Shown here: one piece after another, positions 23,865-33,119 of the stretch
How the letters are laid out: the number at the start of each line of letters is the position of its first letter
How positions within the stretch are numbered: position 1 is the first letter of the stretch
From: Acidobacteriota bacterium
Lineage (GTDB): Bacteria > Acidobacteriota > Polarisedimenticolia > Gp22-AA2 > AA152
DNA: 33,453 nt
Assembly: GCA_022616665.1 (NCBI GenBank)
Contig: JAKEFJ010000210.1
Location: 1-33,453, forward strand
Reading direction: 5' to 3'
Position numbers and translations under genes: made by a program
Notes under the pieces: model-generated
Told to the model about the DNA's origin: nothing
The model's input: the letters and a program-made list of their open reading frames with translations, nothing else
Databases searched by the model: none

Positions 23865-24553
23865 GGGGCCTTTCCCAGCAGCCTGCGCAGGGAAAAACCC
23901 ACCACACAGGCGCAGATGCGGTAGGTGTCCCGCACCGGGCGGAAATGGCTCAAGGCACGGCCATCGGGCACCAGCAGGGAAATGGGAATGGTTTGAACTT
24001 TCCTGCCCGAGGACGATGCCACCAGGATCGCCTCCATTTCCAGCTCGTAGGCTTCTCCCTTGAGTCGTGCCGACTGGAGAAAGGGCGTGGAGTACAGGCG
24101 GAATCCGCTCTGCGAGTCGGGGACGTGGAGCCCGGTGAAAAAAGCCAGGGCCGAAGAGGAGAAACGGTTGCCAAACCGACGCGGGCGGGACATCTCCGAA
24201 AAGGCCTGCCAGCGGGAGCCGATGATGAGGTCGGCGCCGCTGGCGCGGAAGGATTCCACCAGCCGGGGGATGTCGTCGGGATCGTGCTGCCCGTCGGCAT
24301 CCAGCGTGACCACCGCATCCACCCCTGTTCGGGCAAGCTCGGCGAAAGCGGTCCGAAGGGCCGCCCCTTTTCCCCGGTTTCGCGAGTGGGTGAGAACCTG
24401 GGCTCCGGCTCGACGGGCCCGGTCGGCGGTATCATCGGTGGAGCCGTCATCCACCACGTAGACCCTGGAGAGGTGCGCCCGGGCCTTGCGAACCACAGCG
24501 GAAATGGTGAGGGAAGCATTGTAGGCAGGGATCACGGCCACGATGTCACCCAA
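23861..24553 (-). CDS. Family 2 glycosyltransferase (polyprenyl-phosphate hexosyltransferase-like)
   Basis: The protein has 230 residues with a GT-A fold: VAVIPAYNASLTISAVV at the start, VVDDGSTDDT (Asp35-Asp36), NRGKGAALRTAF and the metal-binding DADGQHD (Asp85, Asp87). These motifs are those of dolichol/undecaprenyl-phosphate mannosyl- or glucosyltransferases. It lacks the C-terminal transmembrane domain found in some members, so it would act on the cytosolic face of the membrane. The start is TTG 24553, supported by GGGAGG seven bases upstream; there is no suitable ATG. It lies 36 bases after the ACP gene and overlaps the B12-radical SAM gene by four bases. The acceptor is probably a polyprenyl phosphate or other lipid, but this is inference. 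Confidence 0.87.
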   Translation of the reverse strand: MGDIVAVIPAYNASLTISAVVRKARAHLSRVYVVDDGSTDDTADRARRAGAQVLTHSRNRGKGAALRTAFAELARTGVDAVVTLDADGQHDPDDIPRLVESFRASGADLIIGSRWQAFSEMSRPRRFGNRFSSSALAFFTGLHVPDSQSGFRLYSTPFLQSARLKGEAYELEMEAILVASSSGRKVQTIPISLLVPDGRALSHFRPVRDTYRICACVVGFSLRRLLGKAP

Positions 24554-24589
24554 GAGAGCGCCTCCCGGGGAATGGAGTCGTCCCGGGCA

Positions 24590-24859
24590 TCAGGCCGAGG
24601 CGTGGGAGCGCGAGATGTGCTCGGCCAGAGAGTTGACGGAGGCGAGAATCTCCCGTCCCTCTGCCGCGCTGGCAATGCGGATTCCGTACTCTTTTTCGAC
24701 ACCCACCACCAGATCGAGCAAATCCACCGAGTCGAGGTCGAGTCCGCCTCCGAACAGAGGATCGGCGTCGCCGATGGATTCCGGCGAGACATCAGTCAGG
24801 CGCAGTCGCTTGACGATGAAACTCTTGATTTCCTGCTTGAGCTGAAGCAAGTCGGGCAT
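24590..24859 (-). CDS. Acyl carrier protein
   Basis: The protein has 89 residues and is acidic and helical. The phosphopantetheine site is Ser44 in GLDLDSVDLLDLVVGVEKEYG, a good match to the DSL-type motif (here DSV). The helix pattern and length fit a stand-alone ACP. It is probably charged by the acyl ligase encoded 88 bases upstream and would feed an acyl chain to a pathway with the adjacent glycosyltransferase and radical SAM enzyme. It is unlikely to be the housekeeping fatty-acid ACP, as no fab gene is nearby. The ATG at 24859 has only a weak ribosome-binding site (ATCCCC region). Confidence 0.9.
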   Translation of the reverse strand: MPDLLQLKQEIKSFIVKRLRLTDVSPESIGDADPLFGGGLDLDSVDLLDLVVGVEKEYGIRIASAAEGREILASVNSLAEHISRSHASA

Positions 24860-24947
24860 GGCGCGGGGATGTTAACAGGCGCCCAGCCGCGGCGTCAACG
24901 CCCATTTCGACGCGGTTAGATGCGCCCCATTTCCAAGTGCGATGGGT

Positions 24948-26432
24948 TCAGCGTCCAGTCAGGAGGGAATGGAGACGCGCGGTGTCCACTTTGCCTCGGG
25001 CGGTGCGCGGCAAGGCCGGCAACAACAGCAGGCGGCGGGGGACCCGGTAGGCCGTCAGGTGCTTTCGGCAGTAGCGCAGCAGCGTGGCCTCGCGAAGTCC
25101 ATGCACGCCCACAACCGCCGCGGCGACCAATTCCCCCCGGAGGGAATCCGCGATGGAAAGGACCACCACCTCGCGCACTCCCGGCGCTCCGCCGAGAACC
25201 CGCTCCACCTCCTCCGGAAAGACCTTGCGTCCCCCGACGTTAATCATGCGGTCCAGTCGGCCCTCCAGGAAGATCCGTCCCGCCGAGTCCTTCCGGCCCA
25301 GATCACAAGTCTGGAAACGGCCGCGGAACAGGCGGGGTCGAGCTCCGGCACCGACGTATCCCAGCGCCACCGCGCTTCCCCTCACGACGATCCTGCCCGA
25401 ACGGCCTGCCGCGCCTCTCGACATCTCCCGGGTTGGCTCCAGGGCGACTCGAACGCCTTTCAGCGGTGCTCCCACGCCTCCGGGACGAGCCCCGTTCTTG
25501 GGGGACCTTTCGCAGGAAATCGCGCCGCACTCGCTGGCTCCGTAAAAATTCCTCAATGGGTTTCCGGTGCGCTCCGCGAACTTGCGGGCCGTCTCGCATG
25601 GCAACGGAGCCCCGGCGGAAACAGCCGGGCTCAGACGGGAAAGCAGATTGTCCGACACGCGTGAGGCGAGCAGAAGATCGAAAAGCAGCGGAACTCCCGG
25701 AAAGAAAAGAGCCTGGTGCCGGCCCAAGGCCTTGCGGAGCAGCTCAGGGAAGGGGTGCTCCAGGAGAACCAGGGGAATGCCAAGAAAGAGACAGGGGGTG
25801 AGCAGGGTGGAGAACCCGTAGGCATGACTCAGCGGAATGGCCGCCAGGGATCGTGTCGAGGTGGAGAGTTGCAGCGTGCCGGAGATATTCCTAGCGTCGG
25901 CGAGCATCTGGCGGGCGGAGAGGGCCACTCCTCTCGGCCTTCCCGCGGAGCCCGAGGTGGTGCGCACCAGAACCGTTTCCGTGGGAAGCGGCAGACGGCT
26001 GCGCGCCGCGATGGGAAGAAGCCTGAGGAGTGGCAACGGAGGCAGAAAGATGCTCTGCGATCCGGCGGGAGCCTCCTGGGAATCTTGCAGGACAGCGTGG
26101 GGAGAGAACTGTTCCAGCCGGCTCTGTTGATCGGATGGAGAGGCACTCGCCTCGGAGAGGATGGGCACGTAACCCAGATTCCAAAGTGCGGGCAGGGTCA
26201 CCAGCAGGGCCAGGGGATGGGAGATCTGGACGAGAATTCTGGCACCCGGGGGGAGCCGAACTCGCGAGATGGCGTCGGAGGCGCGTCGGATCTCGGCGAG
26301 CAGAGCCGGGCCCGAGAGATTGAGCGGGCCGGGAAGGAATTGAAGAAAATCGAGCCGGGGGCTGCGCTCCAGGCGCCGCTGGACAAGGGCGAAGAGGTCC
26401 GGTGAGGACTCGCGGGCCCGGAGCGCGGACAC
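24948..26432 (-). CDS. AMP-dependent acyl-CoA/acyl-ACP ligase
   Basis: The protein has 494 residues and belongs to the ANL superfamily. The P-loop motif A3 is TTSGSAGRPRG (residues 158-168). A4-A5 are represented by PLSHAYGFS and YGASECGAIS, the hinge by DLGRKDSAGRIFLEGRLDRM with INVGGRKVFPEEVE, and the catalytic lysine by RTARGKVD near the C-terminus. It activates a carboxylic acid as an adenylate and passes it to a thiol. With an ACP gene directly downstream, acyl-ACP formation is the likely role; the chain is unknown. The start is set at GTG 26432, four bases after the FtcD stop, with AGGCGAG upstream; the open frame continues into the ftcD gene but that extension does not look like this family. 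Confidence 0.87.
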   Translation of the reverse strand: MSALRARESSPDLFALVQRRLERSPRLDFLQFLPGPLNLSGPALLAEIRRASDAISRVRLPPGARILVQISHPLALLVTLPALWNLGYVPILSEASASPSDQQSRLEQFSPHAVLQDSQEAPAGSQSIFLPPLPLLRLLPIAARSRLPLPTETVLVRTTSGSAGRPRGVALSARQMLADARNISGTLQLSTSTRSLAAIPLSHAYGFSTLLTPCLFLGIPLVLLEHPFPELLRKALGRHQALFFPGVPLLFDLLLASRVSDNLLSRLSPAVSAGAPLPCETARKFAERTGNPLRNFYGASECGAISCERSPKNGARPGGVGAPLKGVRVALEPTREMSRGAAGRSGRIVVRGSAVALGYVGAGARPRLFRGRFQTCDLGRKDSAGRIFLEGRLDRMINVGGRKVFPEEVERVLGGAPGVREVVVLSIADSLRGELVAAAVVGVHGLREATLLRYCRKHLTAYRVPRRLLLLPALPRTARGKVDTARLHSLLTGR

Positions 26433-26436
26433 TACT

Positions 26437-27345
26437 TCACTCGCCTGTCTGCGCCAGTCGGTTTTCCAGCACCTGGGAAGGGTCGAAACCCTCCAGCTGC
26501 AGGTAGAAATCAGCGGCGGCGAGCAGTGCGTCGCCGGGAACCAGTCCCACGATCTCGCTCCCCACCACCGGGACGCCATATCGGGCGGCTTCAATGCGCA
26601 CCATTTCCACAACCCGGTGCAGCGGGGTCTTGCGGAAATGGGTCATGTTGATCGAGACCTGGGCAAGGCCCCGTCCGCTCAGGGCAACTCCCATGGCCTT
26701 GCAGTAACGCAGGCCTCCGCTGCTGTGGCGGATGGCCCGGGCGATCTTCTCGGCAATCTCCACGCGGGGAGTGCCCAGGTTCACGTTGAAGGCGATGAGA
26801 AACTCGCGGGCCCCCACGACGGTGGCTCCTGCCGAGGGATGGGGTGCCTGCGGGCCAAAATCGGGGAGCCAGCGCGGGTCCCCCATTTTCTCGCGCAGCG
26901 CCTCGAACTCCCCCTTGCGAATCTCGGCCAAATTGCGTCGGTGCTCGGCAGTGGCCGCCTCTTCATAGAGGTAGACCGGAAGCGAGAACAGCTTTCCCAC
27001 TTCTTCTCCCACGGAACGTGCGAGCTCCACGCACTCCGACATGGTGGCCCCGGACACCGGCACAAAGGGAACGACGTCCACGGCCCCCAACCGAGGGTGT
27101 TCCCCCTGGTGCCGGCGGAGATCGATCTTGGGCAGCGCCGCGTGAAACAGGGCGAGGATGGAGCGGCGCACTTGCTCGCCATCGCCGGCCACAGTCAGCA
27201 CGGAGCGATTGTGGTCGGCGTCCGAAGAGAGGTCCAGCACGCGTCCACCGCCCTCGACCTGACGCACCGCGGAGACGATTTCCTCGATCACATCCTTGCG
27301 CCGGCCCTCACTGAAGTTGGGAACCGCCTCAATAATCTTCGGCAA
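26437..27345 (-). CDS. ftcD: Glutamate formimidoyltransferase
   Basis: FtcD moves the formimino group from formiminoglutamate to tetrahydrofolate in histidine breakdown. The opening IIEAVPNFSEGRR and later blocks (DHNRSVLTVAG, RLGAVDVVPFVPV, YLYEEAA, VGAREFLIAFNVNL, AQVSINMTHF) match the family across the whole length. It is a single-domain type without the cyclodeaminase. The start is TTG 27345, with GGAGG five bases upstream, giving 302 residues; ATG 27366 is in frame but lacks a ribosome-binding site and would increase the overlap with gshA. No other hut gene is in the window. It overlaps the end of the glutamate-cysteine ligase gene and lies four bases from the acyl ligase, so all three are co-transcribed. 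Confidence 0.93.
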   Translation of the reverse strand: MPKIIEAVPNFSEGRRKDVIEEIVSAVRQVEGGGRVLDLSSDADHNRSVLTVAGDGEQVRRSILALFHAALPKIDLRRHQGEHPRLGAVDVVPFVPVSGATMSECVELARSVGEEVGKLFSLPVYLYEEAATAEHRRNLAEIRKGEFEALREKMGDPRWLPDFGPQAPHPSAGATVVGAREFLIAFNVNLGTPRVEIAEKIARAIRHSSGGLRYCKAMGVALSGRGLAQVSINMTHFRKTPLHRVVEMVRIEAARYGVPVVGSEIVGLVPGDALLAAADFYLQLEGFDPSQVLENRLAQTGE

Positions 27346-28708
27346 GGCTTCCTCCGGGCATTTCATAGGGTTTCAGCGTCAGACGCGAGCATTCCTGGAC
27401 CAGCCGCCGCGCATCCCCTTTCCAGTCGCCGAGCCAGCGCTGCTGGAGGATCTCTGCCGGACAGGCTCCTTTTCCGTCCAGCATCTCCGCCAGAGGATCG
27501 AGGAGGTCCACGGGCTCACCCTGCGAGGCCAAGCCTTCCCGGGCGATGCCGAGCAGTTTTTTCCCCGCGTCCAGCGCCGTGAGCTTGCCCAGTCGGGCCT
27601 CGGTGCCGGCCCTGCCCGCCTCCCTGTGAAAGGACTGGCGCTCTTCCCAAGAAAGCGGGGCCACCAGCTCCCAGGCCTCCCGCAAGGCGGCGGGATCATA
27701 GAGGATTCCCTTCCAGAGAGCCACCTGAGAGACCGCCAGAGCCGGGTCTCCCGAGTCGCCCCCCCGTATCTCAAGGTGCTGCTTCATCCTCACTTCGGGG
27801 AACAGCGTGGTCAGGTGGAGCTGAAAATCCGATAACGTGGCACGGTGCCCGCGGAAACCCCGGCGGATGAATTCCCGAAAGGGAAGTCCCTCGAGGTCGA
27901 CATAGGTTCCCTGCCGGAGAATGAACATCGTGGGGACATCCAGCGCGTACTCCCGGTAGTCGGAAAACGAGGCCTTGGGGTCAAAGGCGAAGGGGAGCAG
28001 ACCGCAGCGGGCTGGATCGGTATTCTGCCAGACCCAGCTTCGATAGCTCATGTACCCGGTTGGCCGCGCTTCGCAGAGCGAGGAATTCGCGTAAAGCGCG
28101 GTGATCAGCGACGTGAGGCCCATCGCCGCGCGGAACTTATCCAGGGCATCTTGCTCGTCGGAGTAATCGAGGTTGATCTGAACGCCGGCAGTCTGCTTCA
28201 TCATGACATGGCCCAAGGTCCCGGTTTTGGCCAGGTAGGACGACATGAGACCGTAGCGGGGCTTGGGAACCCAGCTGACGTCCGAAAGGGGGGTCAAAGG
28301 CTGCAGCCCCAGGCCGAGCCAGGTGATGCCCAGCGGCTCCGAGTGCTGCTGAATCAGTGTCGTGAAGCGCGCGACTTCGTCGCGCAAGTCAACGAGACGG
28401 CCGTGGACAGCGCCGGAAAGCTCCAATTGACCTCCGGGCTCGATGGTCAGGCGCGGGCCTTCCCCGTCCAAGGCAATGATATTGCCCCCGGCATAGACAG
28501 GCCGCCACCCGCCCCGAGCCACCAGCCGGGCCAGAATCGCAGAGAGCGAGTGCTGACCGTGGTAGGGAATCGCCCGCCCGCTGTCGAGGAACACTCCCAG
28601 CCTCTCGTACTCGATCCCGACTCCCCAGTCCTCCCGGGGACGGGCACCCCGCTCGAAATAGTCTTCCAAATCCCCCGGGCCGCTGAGGACCGGGTCGCGC
28701 TCCGGCAT
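27329..28708 (-). CDS. gshA: Glutamate-cysteine ligase (GCS2/plant-type)
   Basis: The protein has 459 residues. Family landmarks are present: GVGIEYERLGVF near the N-terminus, LTIEPGGQLELSGAVH (substrate and metal site), MMKQTAGVQINLDYSDE, and FPEVRMKQHLEIRGGDSG. This matches the plant/alpha-proteobacterial type that makes gamma-glutamylcysteine, the first step to glutathione or to ergothioneine-type thiols. No glutathione synthetase or ergothioneine gene is in the window, so the end product is open; EgtA is an alternative name. The ATG at 28708 has AGGAGA four bases upstream. It lies 79 bases after the ParA-like gene on the same strand and overlaps ftcD at its 3' end. Confidence 0.93.
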   Translation of the reverse strand: MPERDPVLSGPGDLEDYFERGARPREDWGVGIEYERLGVFLDSGRAIPYHGQHSLSAILARLVARGGWRPVYAGGNIIALDGEGPRLTIEPGGQLELSGAVHGRLVDLRDEVARFTTLIQQHSEPLGITWLGLGLQPLTPLSDVSWVPKPRYGLMSSYLAKTGTLGHVMMKQTAGVQINLDYSDEQDALDKFRAAMGLTSLITALYANSSLCEARPTGYMSYRSWVWQNTDPARCGLLPFAFDPKASFSDYREYALDVPTMFILRQGTYVDLEGLPFREFIRRGFRGHRATLSDFQLHLTTLFPEVRMKQHLEIRGGDSGDPALAVSQVALWKGILYDPAALREAWELVAPLSWEERQSFHREAGRAGTEARLGKLTALDAGKKLLGIAREGLASQGEPVDLLDPLAEMLDGKGACPAEILQQRWLGDWKGDARRLVQECSRLTLKPYEMPGGSLAEDY

Positions 28709-28787
28709 GATCTCTCCTGAACAGGTTGGGGGATTCTAACTATTCCCGGGGGTGATTCCTAGCGCGTCGATGACAGGGAGAGTGTGG

Positions 28788-30476
28788 CTAGCGAGGCCGG
28801 GCCTCTTCTTCCGGCGTCTCCGGCTCCAACCGGCGCATGTACTCGCGGCAAACCACGGTCGGGTCCAGTCCCAGGCAAAGTGCGAGCTGGCGGAGGAAGC
28901 CTCGGAGGAAAACCGGCTCGGGAAGATCGGCGAAGCGGTCCTCTTCCAGGGCTTCCAGAATGGCGGGGCGGATCTTCGTTTTCTCCACGATGGTTTCCAA
29001 AGTCAGCTTTTTCTCTTCGCGATGCTTGCGCAGAGACGCGCCGGTCACCGGAAGACCATCCCCGGGAACCGCTGGCTGGACGGGCTTTGCCTGCTCTTTC
29101 GCCGGGGCTCTTGCCGCATCGTCCCGGGCGGAGACCGGCAAGGCGGTAACCGATTCGGGCACGCTGGGAGCTGTGGCTCGCGAGGATCCCGACCCTTCCG
29201 TTTCCGGGCTCTTCACCTGCTCCGGCCGCAGGACTCCCTGGGATACCAGCTTGCGGTCGTACTCGGTCCGGGTTTCAAGGAAGATGAGAGTCCGGTAGGC
29301 GGACTCCAGCTGAGAGGCGATTCGTTCGATTTGGGAGTTGGAGAGCAGCGGGTGACGGAAGGTATTCTCCGGGTCATAGGCCCGCTTGAGGATCTGGTAG
29401 CCGAGTTGGATTTCCCTGGAGGAAGCCCCCGGCGCCAGCTCCAGCATGCGATAGTGATCCACCTCTCCCAGGCTCCGGTGGAGAGGCAGGGGCCGCTTTT
29501 CCTGGGTGCGATACGGCGCGATGAGAGCCGAAACAGCCCTCTCGATTCCCTGGGTGGCTGGAGAATTGGGGTACTGCTGGGAAAGGGGTTTGCGCTTTTG
29601 CACGGCCTGGAGGACTGACAGATCGTATTCCACGCAGCCCAGGCTGGTCATCTCCAGCCCGAAATACTTTTCCAGCCCGCTTTGGAGCACGGGAGCAATC
29701 TCCGAGTCCGCGTCGCCGCGAACCTGGTTCAGGATCAAGCTCAAGCGGATGGGATCCAGTGTCTTCAGCACCCGCTCGACCAAGGCCGTCTCACCCTCGC
29801 TTCGCAGCCGCTCCAGCGCCGAACGGAAGGAAGACAGTCCTTCTGAGCTCCCTTCGTCCAGGCAGCGGGCTATGTCCAGCTTTTCCTGTTCATCGGCGGA
29901 CAGCGCTCCCTGGAGAGTCTTCTCCAGAAACGATTCCATGAACAGGAAGACGGATTCCACTGAGGCCGGTTCAGGAGTCGCAACCAGAATGCCTCCCCCC
30001 GACCGCTGGAACAGCTCCAGAACTTCTCCACCACGCCCGGACCCGCAATCCACCAGTACCTGGTCCACTCCCAGGGAGGCTGCCTGCCTGGAAAACCTCT
30101 CCAGAATTCGGCCGCGCTGCTCCTGGGGAAGGGGGCTGAGGGAGCCGGAGAGGAGCTTCAGCCCCGAGACCGACGTGTCCAGGAGCAGTGAAGCCAGTGA
30201 GACCTCTTCAGGCTTGGCGGAGAGTTTCTCTAGGGTCTTGGATGGGGTGCCGATACCCAGGTAGGTGTGAAGATTGGCCCCCTCGAAATCCAGATCCGCC
30301 ACCGCCACTTTCTTCCCAAGCCGGGCCATCTGGATGCCCATGTTGGCCACCAGAAGGCTCCGGCCCACGCCCCCCTTGCCCCCCGCGACGGCCCATATCG
30401 CGGGCGCCCGGGAGGAGGAGCCGGAACCGGGGGAGGGTGGCGGCGCGGGGCGGACCGGCTCAGGCGGCTGGTTCAT
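28788..30476 (-). CDS. ParA/MinD-like ATPase fused to a J-like segment and a RodZ-type HTH
   Basis: The protein has 562 residues from ATG 30476. Residues 25-325 are a ParA/MinD/FlhG-type domain: AGGKGGVGRS (32-40), AVADLDFEGANLHTYLG and VLVDCGSG. The signature lysine (Lys34) is kept, but the canonical P-loop lysine is Arg39 (codon CGG). Residues about 339-410 resemble a J-domain (DHYRMLELAPGASSREIQLG, then TEYDRKL) without the HPD tripeptide. A Pro/Ala linker (415-475) leads to a RodZ/HTH_25-type helix-turn-helix (478-545, GASLRKHREEKKLTLETIVE, then PEPVFLRGFLRQLALCLGL). No transmembrane segment follows, unlike RodZ. It may link a cell-position ATPase to cytoskeletal or DNA partners. Its start overlaps the spoVR 3' end by 17 bases. 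A longer frame upstream lies inside spoVR and is rejected. Confidence 0.82.
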   Translation of the reverse strand: MNQPPEPVRPAPPPSPGSGSSSRAPAIWAVAGGKGGVGRSLLVANMGIQMARLGKKVAVADLDFEGANLHTYLGIGTPSKTLEKLSAKPEEVSLASLLLDTSVSGLKLLSGSLSPLPQEQRGRILERFSRQAASLGVDQVLVDCGSGRGGEVLELFQRSGGGILVATPEPASVESVFLFMESFLEKTLQGALSADEQEKLDIARCLDEGSSEGLSSFRSALERLRSEGETALVERVLKTLDPIRLSLILNQVRGDADSEIAPVLQSGLEKYFGLEMTSLGCVEYDLSVLQAVQKRKPLSQQYPNSPATQGIERAVSALIAPYRTQEKRPLPLHRSLGEVDHYRMLELAPGASSREIQLGYQILKRAYDPENTFRHPLLSNSQIERIASQLESAYRTLIFLETRTEYDRKLVSQGVLRPEQVKSPETEGSGSSRATAPSVPESVTALPVSARDDAARAPAKEQAKPVQPAVPGDGLPVTGASLRKHREEKKLTLETIVEKTKIRPAILEALEEDRFADLPEPVFLRGFLRQLALCLGLDPTVVCREYMRRLEPETPEEEARPR

Positions 30477-31944
30477 GCAGGTCGGCCTCTTCGAAAGATT
30501 CGCCGGTGAAAGAGATGAGCTTGGGCTTGTCCTCCACCATCGTGGCGAGGCAAGCTGGCCGTTGCCAGATCCGCTGAACGTTTCTGAGTGTCTCGCGGGC
30601 GTAGTCCATCCGCAGAGGGACCCCCTCAAAGCGGTGACGAAGGAGCAGCTCTCCCTTGTTCCGATAATTCCCGTCCGCCACTTCCATGAAAGGCAGCCCG
30701 CGATTGGTGAGCTGGAACAGGAGCTTCAGCTTGATTTCCCTGAAGCTGCGGCTGCTGATTTGGTAGAGGCCTGTCTTGGGGTTGAAATCGTAGACGAACA
30801 TCTTGTGCCGGCGGCAGAATTCCTCGGTGAGGTAGTTGTCGATGAAGGTCACGTCGTTGCAGAAGCGGCGGACTTCGAAAATCTTTTCTCTGCCCCGTCG
30901 AACGTTCTTGTCCCAGCGGGAGCGCTCCTGAAGGTCTTCGCATTCGTCAAATTCCTTCCCGAAGCGCCCCTTGTCCCAGCGCTCTTCGATGTCCCGAAAG
31001 AGTTCCACGCCCAGCTTGTAGGGATTCAGCCGCCCCGGGTGGGTCGCCACCGTTCCCGAGTGGTGATCCGCATAGTCAATCACCTCGGCGTCGGTGAGGC
31101 ACCGCTCGGTCATGATCTTGGAATGCCAATAAGTGGCCCAGCCCTCGTTCAGGATCTTGGTCTGCGCCTGGGGCGCGAAGTAGTAGGCTTCTTCCCGGAC
31201 GATGCTCAGGATGTCGCGCTGCCAGTTCTCCAAGGGAGAGTATTCAATGAGGAATTTGAGGACATCCCGGGTGGGCTCCTCCGGAAAGCTCTTCTTCCGA
31301 TCCGCCGCCTCTTGAATCCGCCTCTCCTCCCGGGCGAGGATGTCGGGAGGATTGATGTAGTCCTGCATGTACTCCTTGCTCTTCAAGCGGCGGGCCGATC
31401 GCTGAGGCTCCGCCGGATCCGCGGTGGGCCGTTCGCGCACGATGAACAGGGAATGGGGGTCGATGAGATTCTCCACCGACAGGCACAGGTCGATGAAGTT
31501 CTCCACCTTGTCCACGCCGTACCGGTCCATGTACCGGCGCACCCGGGTGGCGTGGTTGGCCATCTCATCCATCATTTTCCGGTTGGTCTTGGAGAACCAG
31601 ACATTGTTCTTGAAGAAGTCGCAGTGGGCGTAGACGTGGGCCATGACGATCTTCTGATCCACGTCGGCGTTGCACTCCAAGAGGTAGGCGTAGCAGGGAT
31701 CGTTATTGATCACCATCTCGTAGATCCGCTGCAGGCCGAAGGTGTAGCCCTTCTGGAGCTGCTCGAATTCCATCCCGAAGCGCCAGTGCGGGTAACGGGT
31801 GGGGAATCCGCCGTAGGCGGCCACTTGGTTCAGCTTGCGGTAATCCAGCACCTCGAAGACCACCGGAAAGAAATCCAGGCCGTAGGAGCGGGCCTGGGTT
31901 TCGATCTCCTTCTGGAGGGCCGCCAGCAAAGGCGAGAGGCTCAC
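30460..31944 (-). CDS. spoVR: SpoVR-family protein
   Basis: The protein has 494 residues. It matches SpoVR/YcgB along its length: [81 protein letters not shown] and [20 protein letters not shown]. In Bacillus it is linked to spore cortex formation, in E. coli to stress and stationary phase; the biochemical role is unknown. The start is GTG 31944, whose GTGA overlaps the stop of the DUF444 gene, with GGGGAGGGGG directly upstream. The longer frame in the window is an extension into the DUF444 gene and is not real. It is the third gene of the PrkA-YhbH-SpoVR module. Confidence 0.95.
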   Translation of the reverse strand: MSLSPLLAALQKEIETQARSYGLDFFPVVFEVLDYRKLNQVAAYGGFPTRYPHWRFGMEFEQLQKGYTFGLQRIYEMVINNDPCYAYLLECNADVDQKIVMAHVYAHCDFFKNNVWFSKTNRKMMDEMANHATRVRRYMDRYGVDKVENFIDLCLSVENLIDPHSLFIVRERPTADPAEPQRSARRLKSKEYMQDYINPPDILAREERRIQEAADRKKSFPEEPTRDVLKFLIEYSPLENWQRDILSIVREEAYYFAPQAQTKILNEGWATYWHSKIMTERCLTDAEVIDYADHHSGTVATHPGRLNPYKLGVELFRDIEERWDKGRFGKEFDECEDLQERSRWDKNVRRGREKIFEVRRFCNDVTFIDNYLTEEFCRRHKMFVYDFNPKTGLYQISSRSFREIKLKLLFQLTNRGLPFMEVADGNYRNKGELLLRHRFEGVPLRMDYARETLRNVQRIWQRPACLATMVEDKPKLISFTGESFEEADLHEPAA

Positions 31945-33047
31945 CGCCCCCTCCCCAGGAATTCCTTGATGGACTGATGGATGGATTCCTTGCTCTCGAT
32001 TTTGGAGAGAGCCACCGCCTCTTCGTCCGGGAAGGCCTCCTTCAGATCCAGCAGGAACTGGCCTGTGCCGTAGGGGCTCTCTACCTGACCGTAGCAGAAC
32101 AGGTTGACGGTGGGAAGCAGGTCGTCCCGGAGCAGGCGGACGCACTCCTGGGTGTCCCCCTGGGACCAGTTGTCGCCGTCGGAGAAGTGGAAGCAGTAGA
32201 CGTTCCATTCCTGCGCGGGATAGTCGGTGCGGGTGATGTCCAGAGCGAGCCGATAGGCGCTGGAGATCACCGTACCACCGCTCTCCCGGGTGTGATAGAA
32301 AGTCTCCTGATCCACCTCCCGGGCCTCCGCGTCATGAATGATGTACCGGATCTCCAGCCCCTTGTAGTGGTGCCTGAGCCAGGTGTCGATCCAGAATGAC
32401 TCGATGCGGACGATTTCCTTCTGCTCCTCTCCCATCGAGCCCGAGACATCCATCATGTAGAGGATGGCCGCGGTGGTTTCGGGCAGGATGGTGGGCCTCC
32501 AGGTGCGGTACCTTTTGTCCTCCCGGATGATGAAGGGAGCCGGGATCGCGCGGCGGTACGTTCCGCTGGCCAGAGAGCGCTTCAGCATCTCCTTGTAGGT
32601 GCGCCGGAAATGCCTGAGGGTTTCCGGGCCCGTTGGGGCAATGCCGGTGTATTTGGACTTCTCGGCCACGATGTTCTTCTTCCCCCGGGGCTCGATGCGG
32701 GGAAGCGCCAGTTCCTCTCCGAGCATCTCCGCCAGCTCCTCCAGGCTGACCTCAACCTCCAGGATGTGCTGGCCCGGGGCGTCACCGGCCTGTCCGCTGC
32801 CATCCTCCGGCTCCGCGGCACCCAGCACCGTCCCGAGGTCACCCTCGCCCTGACCCACTCCTCCCGACTGGCGGCTGCCGTGCACGAAATGGGGGATGGA
32901 GATTTGGGGCAGGGGAATGCTGATGAGATCCTTGCCTCGACGACCGATGAGCTCGCCCCGGGAGATGTACTTGCGCAGGTCCTGCTTGATCTTGCCGCGG
33001 ATGATTTGCTTGAAGCGATGGTGGTCCTGCTCGATTCGAAGGATCAT
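31941..33047 (-). CDS. yhbH: YhbH/YeaH (DUF444) protein with von Willebrand A-type domain
   Basis: The protein has 368 residues. The N-terminus [20 protein letters not shown], followed by [10 protein letters not shown] and [11 protein letters not shown], is the YhbH form. A MIDAS-like metal motif DVSGSMG (Asp200, Ser202, Ser204) marks the von Willebrand A-like part. A Gly/Gln-rich, low-complexity segment (about 57-92) separates it from the N-terminal region. It is the conserved partner of PrkA kinase and SpoVR. ATG 33047 is used; the ribosome-binding site is weak. It lies 72 bases downstream of the prkA stop and overlaps spoVR by four bases. Confidence 0.95.
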   Translation of the reverse strand: MILRIEQDHHRFKQIIRGKIKQDLRKYISRGELIGRRGKDLISIPLPQISIPHFVHGSRQSGGVGQGEGDLGTVLGAAEPEDGSGQAGDAPGQHILEVEVSLEELAEMLGEELALPRIEPRGKKNIVAEKSKYTGIAPTGPETLRHFRRTYKEMLKRSLASGTYRRAIPAPFIIREDKRYRTWRPTILPETTAAILYMMDVSGSMGEEQKEIVRIESFWIDTWLRHHYKGLEIRYIIHDAEAREVDQETFYHTRESGGTVISSAYRLALDITRTDYPAQEWNVYCFHFSDGDNWSQGDTQECVRLLRDDLLPTVNLFCYGQVESPYGTGQFLLDLKEAFPDEEAVALSKIESKESIHQSIKEFLGRGR

Positions 33048-33119
33048 GGCGGCATCCGGGATCGCCCCGGGGAGGGACAGTAGAGGGAGGGGCCCCGGCT
33101 CGTCACGGGGCAGCTTTCT

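Noticed and set aside
26433-26612. N-terminal extension of the acyl ligase frame into ftcD
   Set aside because: The extension (MWKWCALKPPDMASRWWGA onward) is the antisense-free but out-of-frame reading of ftcD and does not match the ligase family; a GTG with a ribosome-binding site lies just after the ftcD stop.
30477-30629. N-terminal extension of the ParA-like protein
   Set aside because: These 51 codons lie wholly inside spoVR and do not resemble ParA proteins; ATG 30476 starts a sensible Pro-rich lead followed by the P-loop.
30274-31977. 567-codon plus-strand frame opposite spoVR
   Set aside because: Antisense shadow of the highly conserved spoVR gene, with Val/His/Leu-rich low-information sequence.
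31945-32208. N-terminal extension of SpoVR
   Set aside because: It overlaps the conserved C-terminal part of the DUF444 gene; the GTG at 31944 in a GTGA overlap fits the SpoVR N-terminus.
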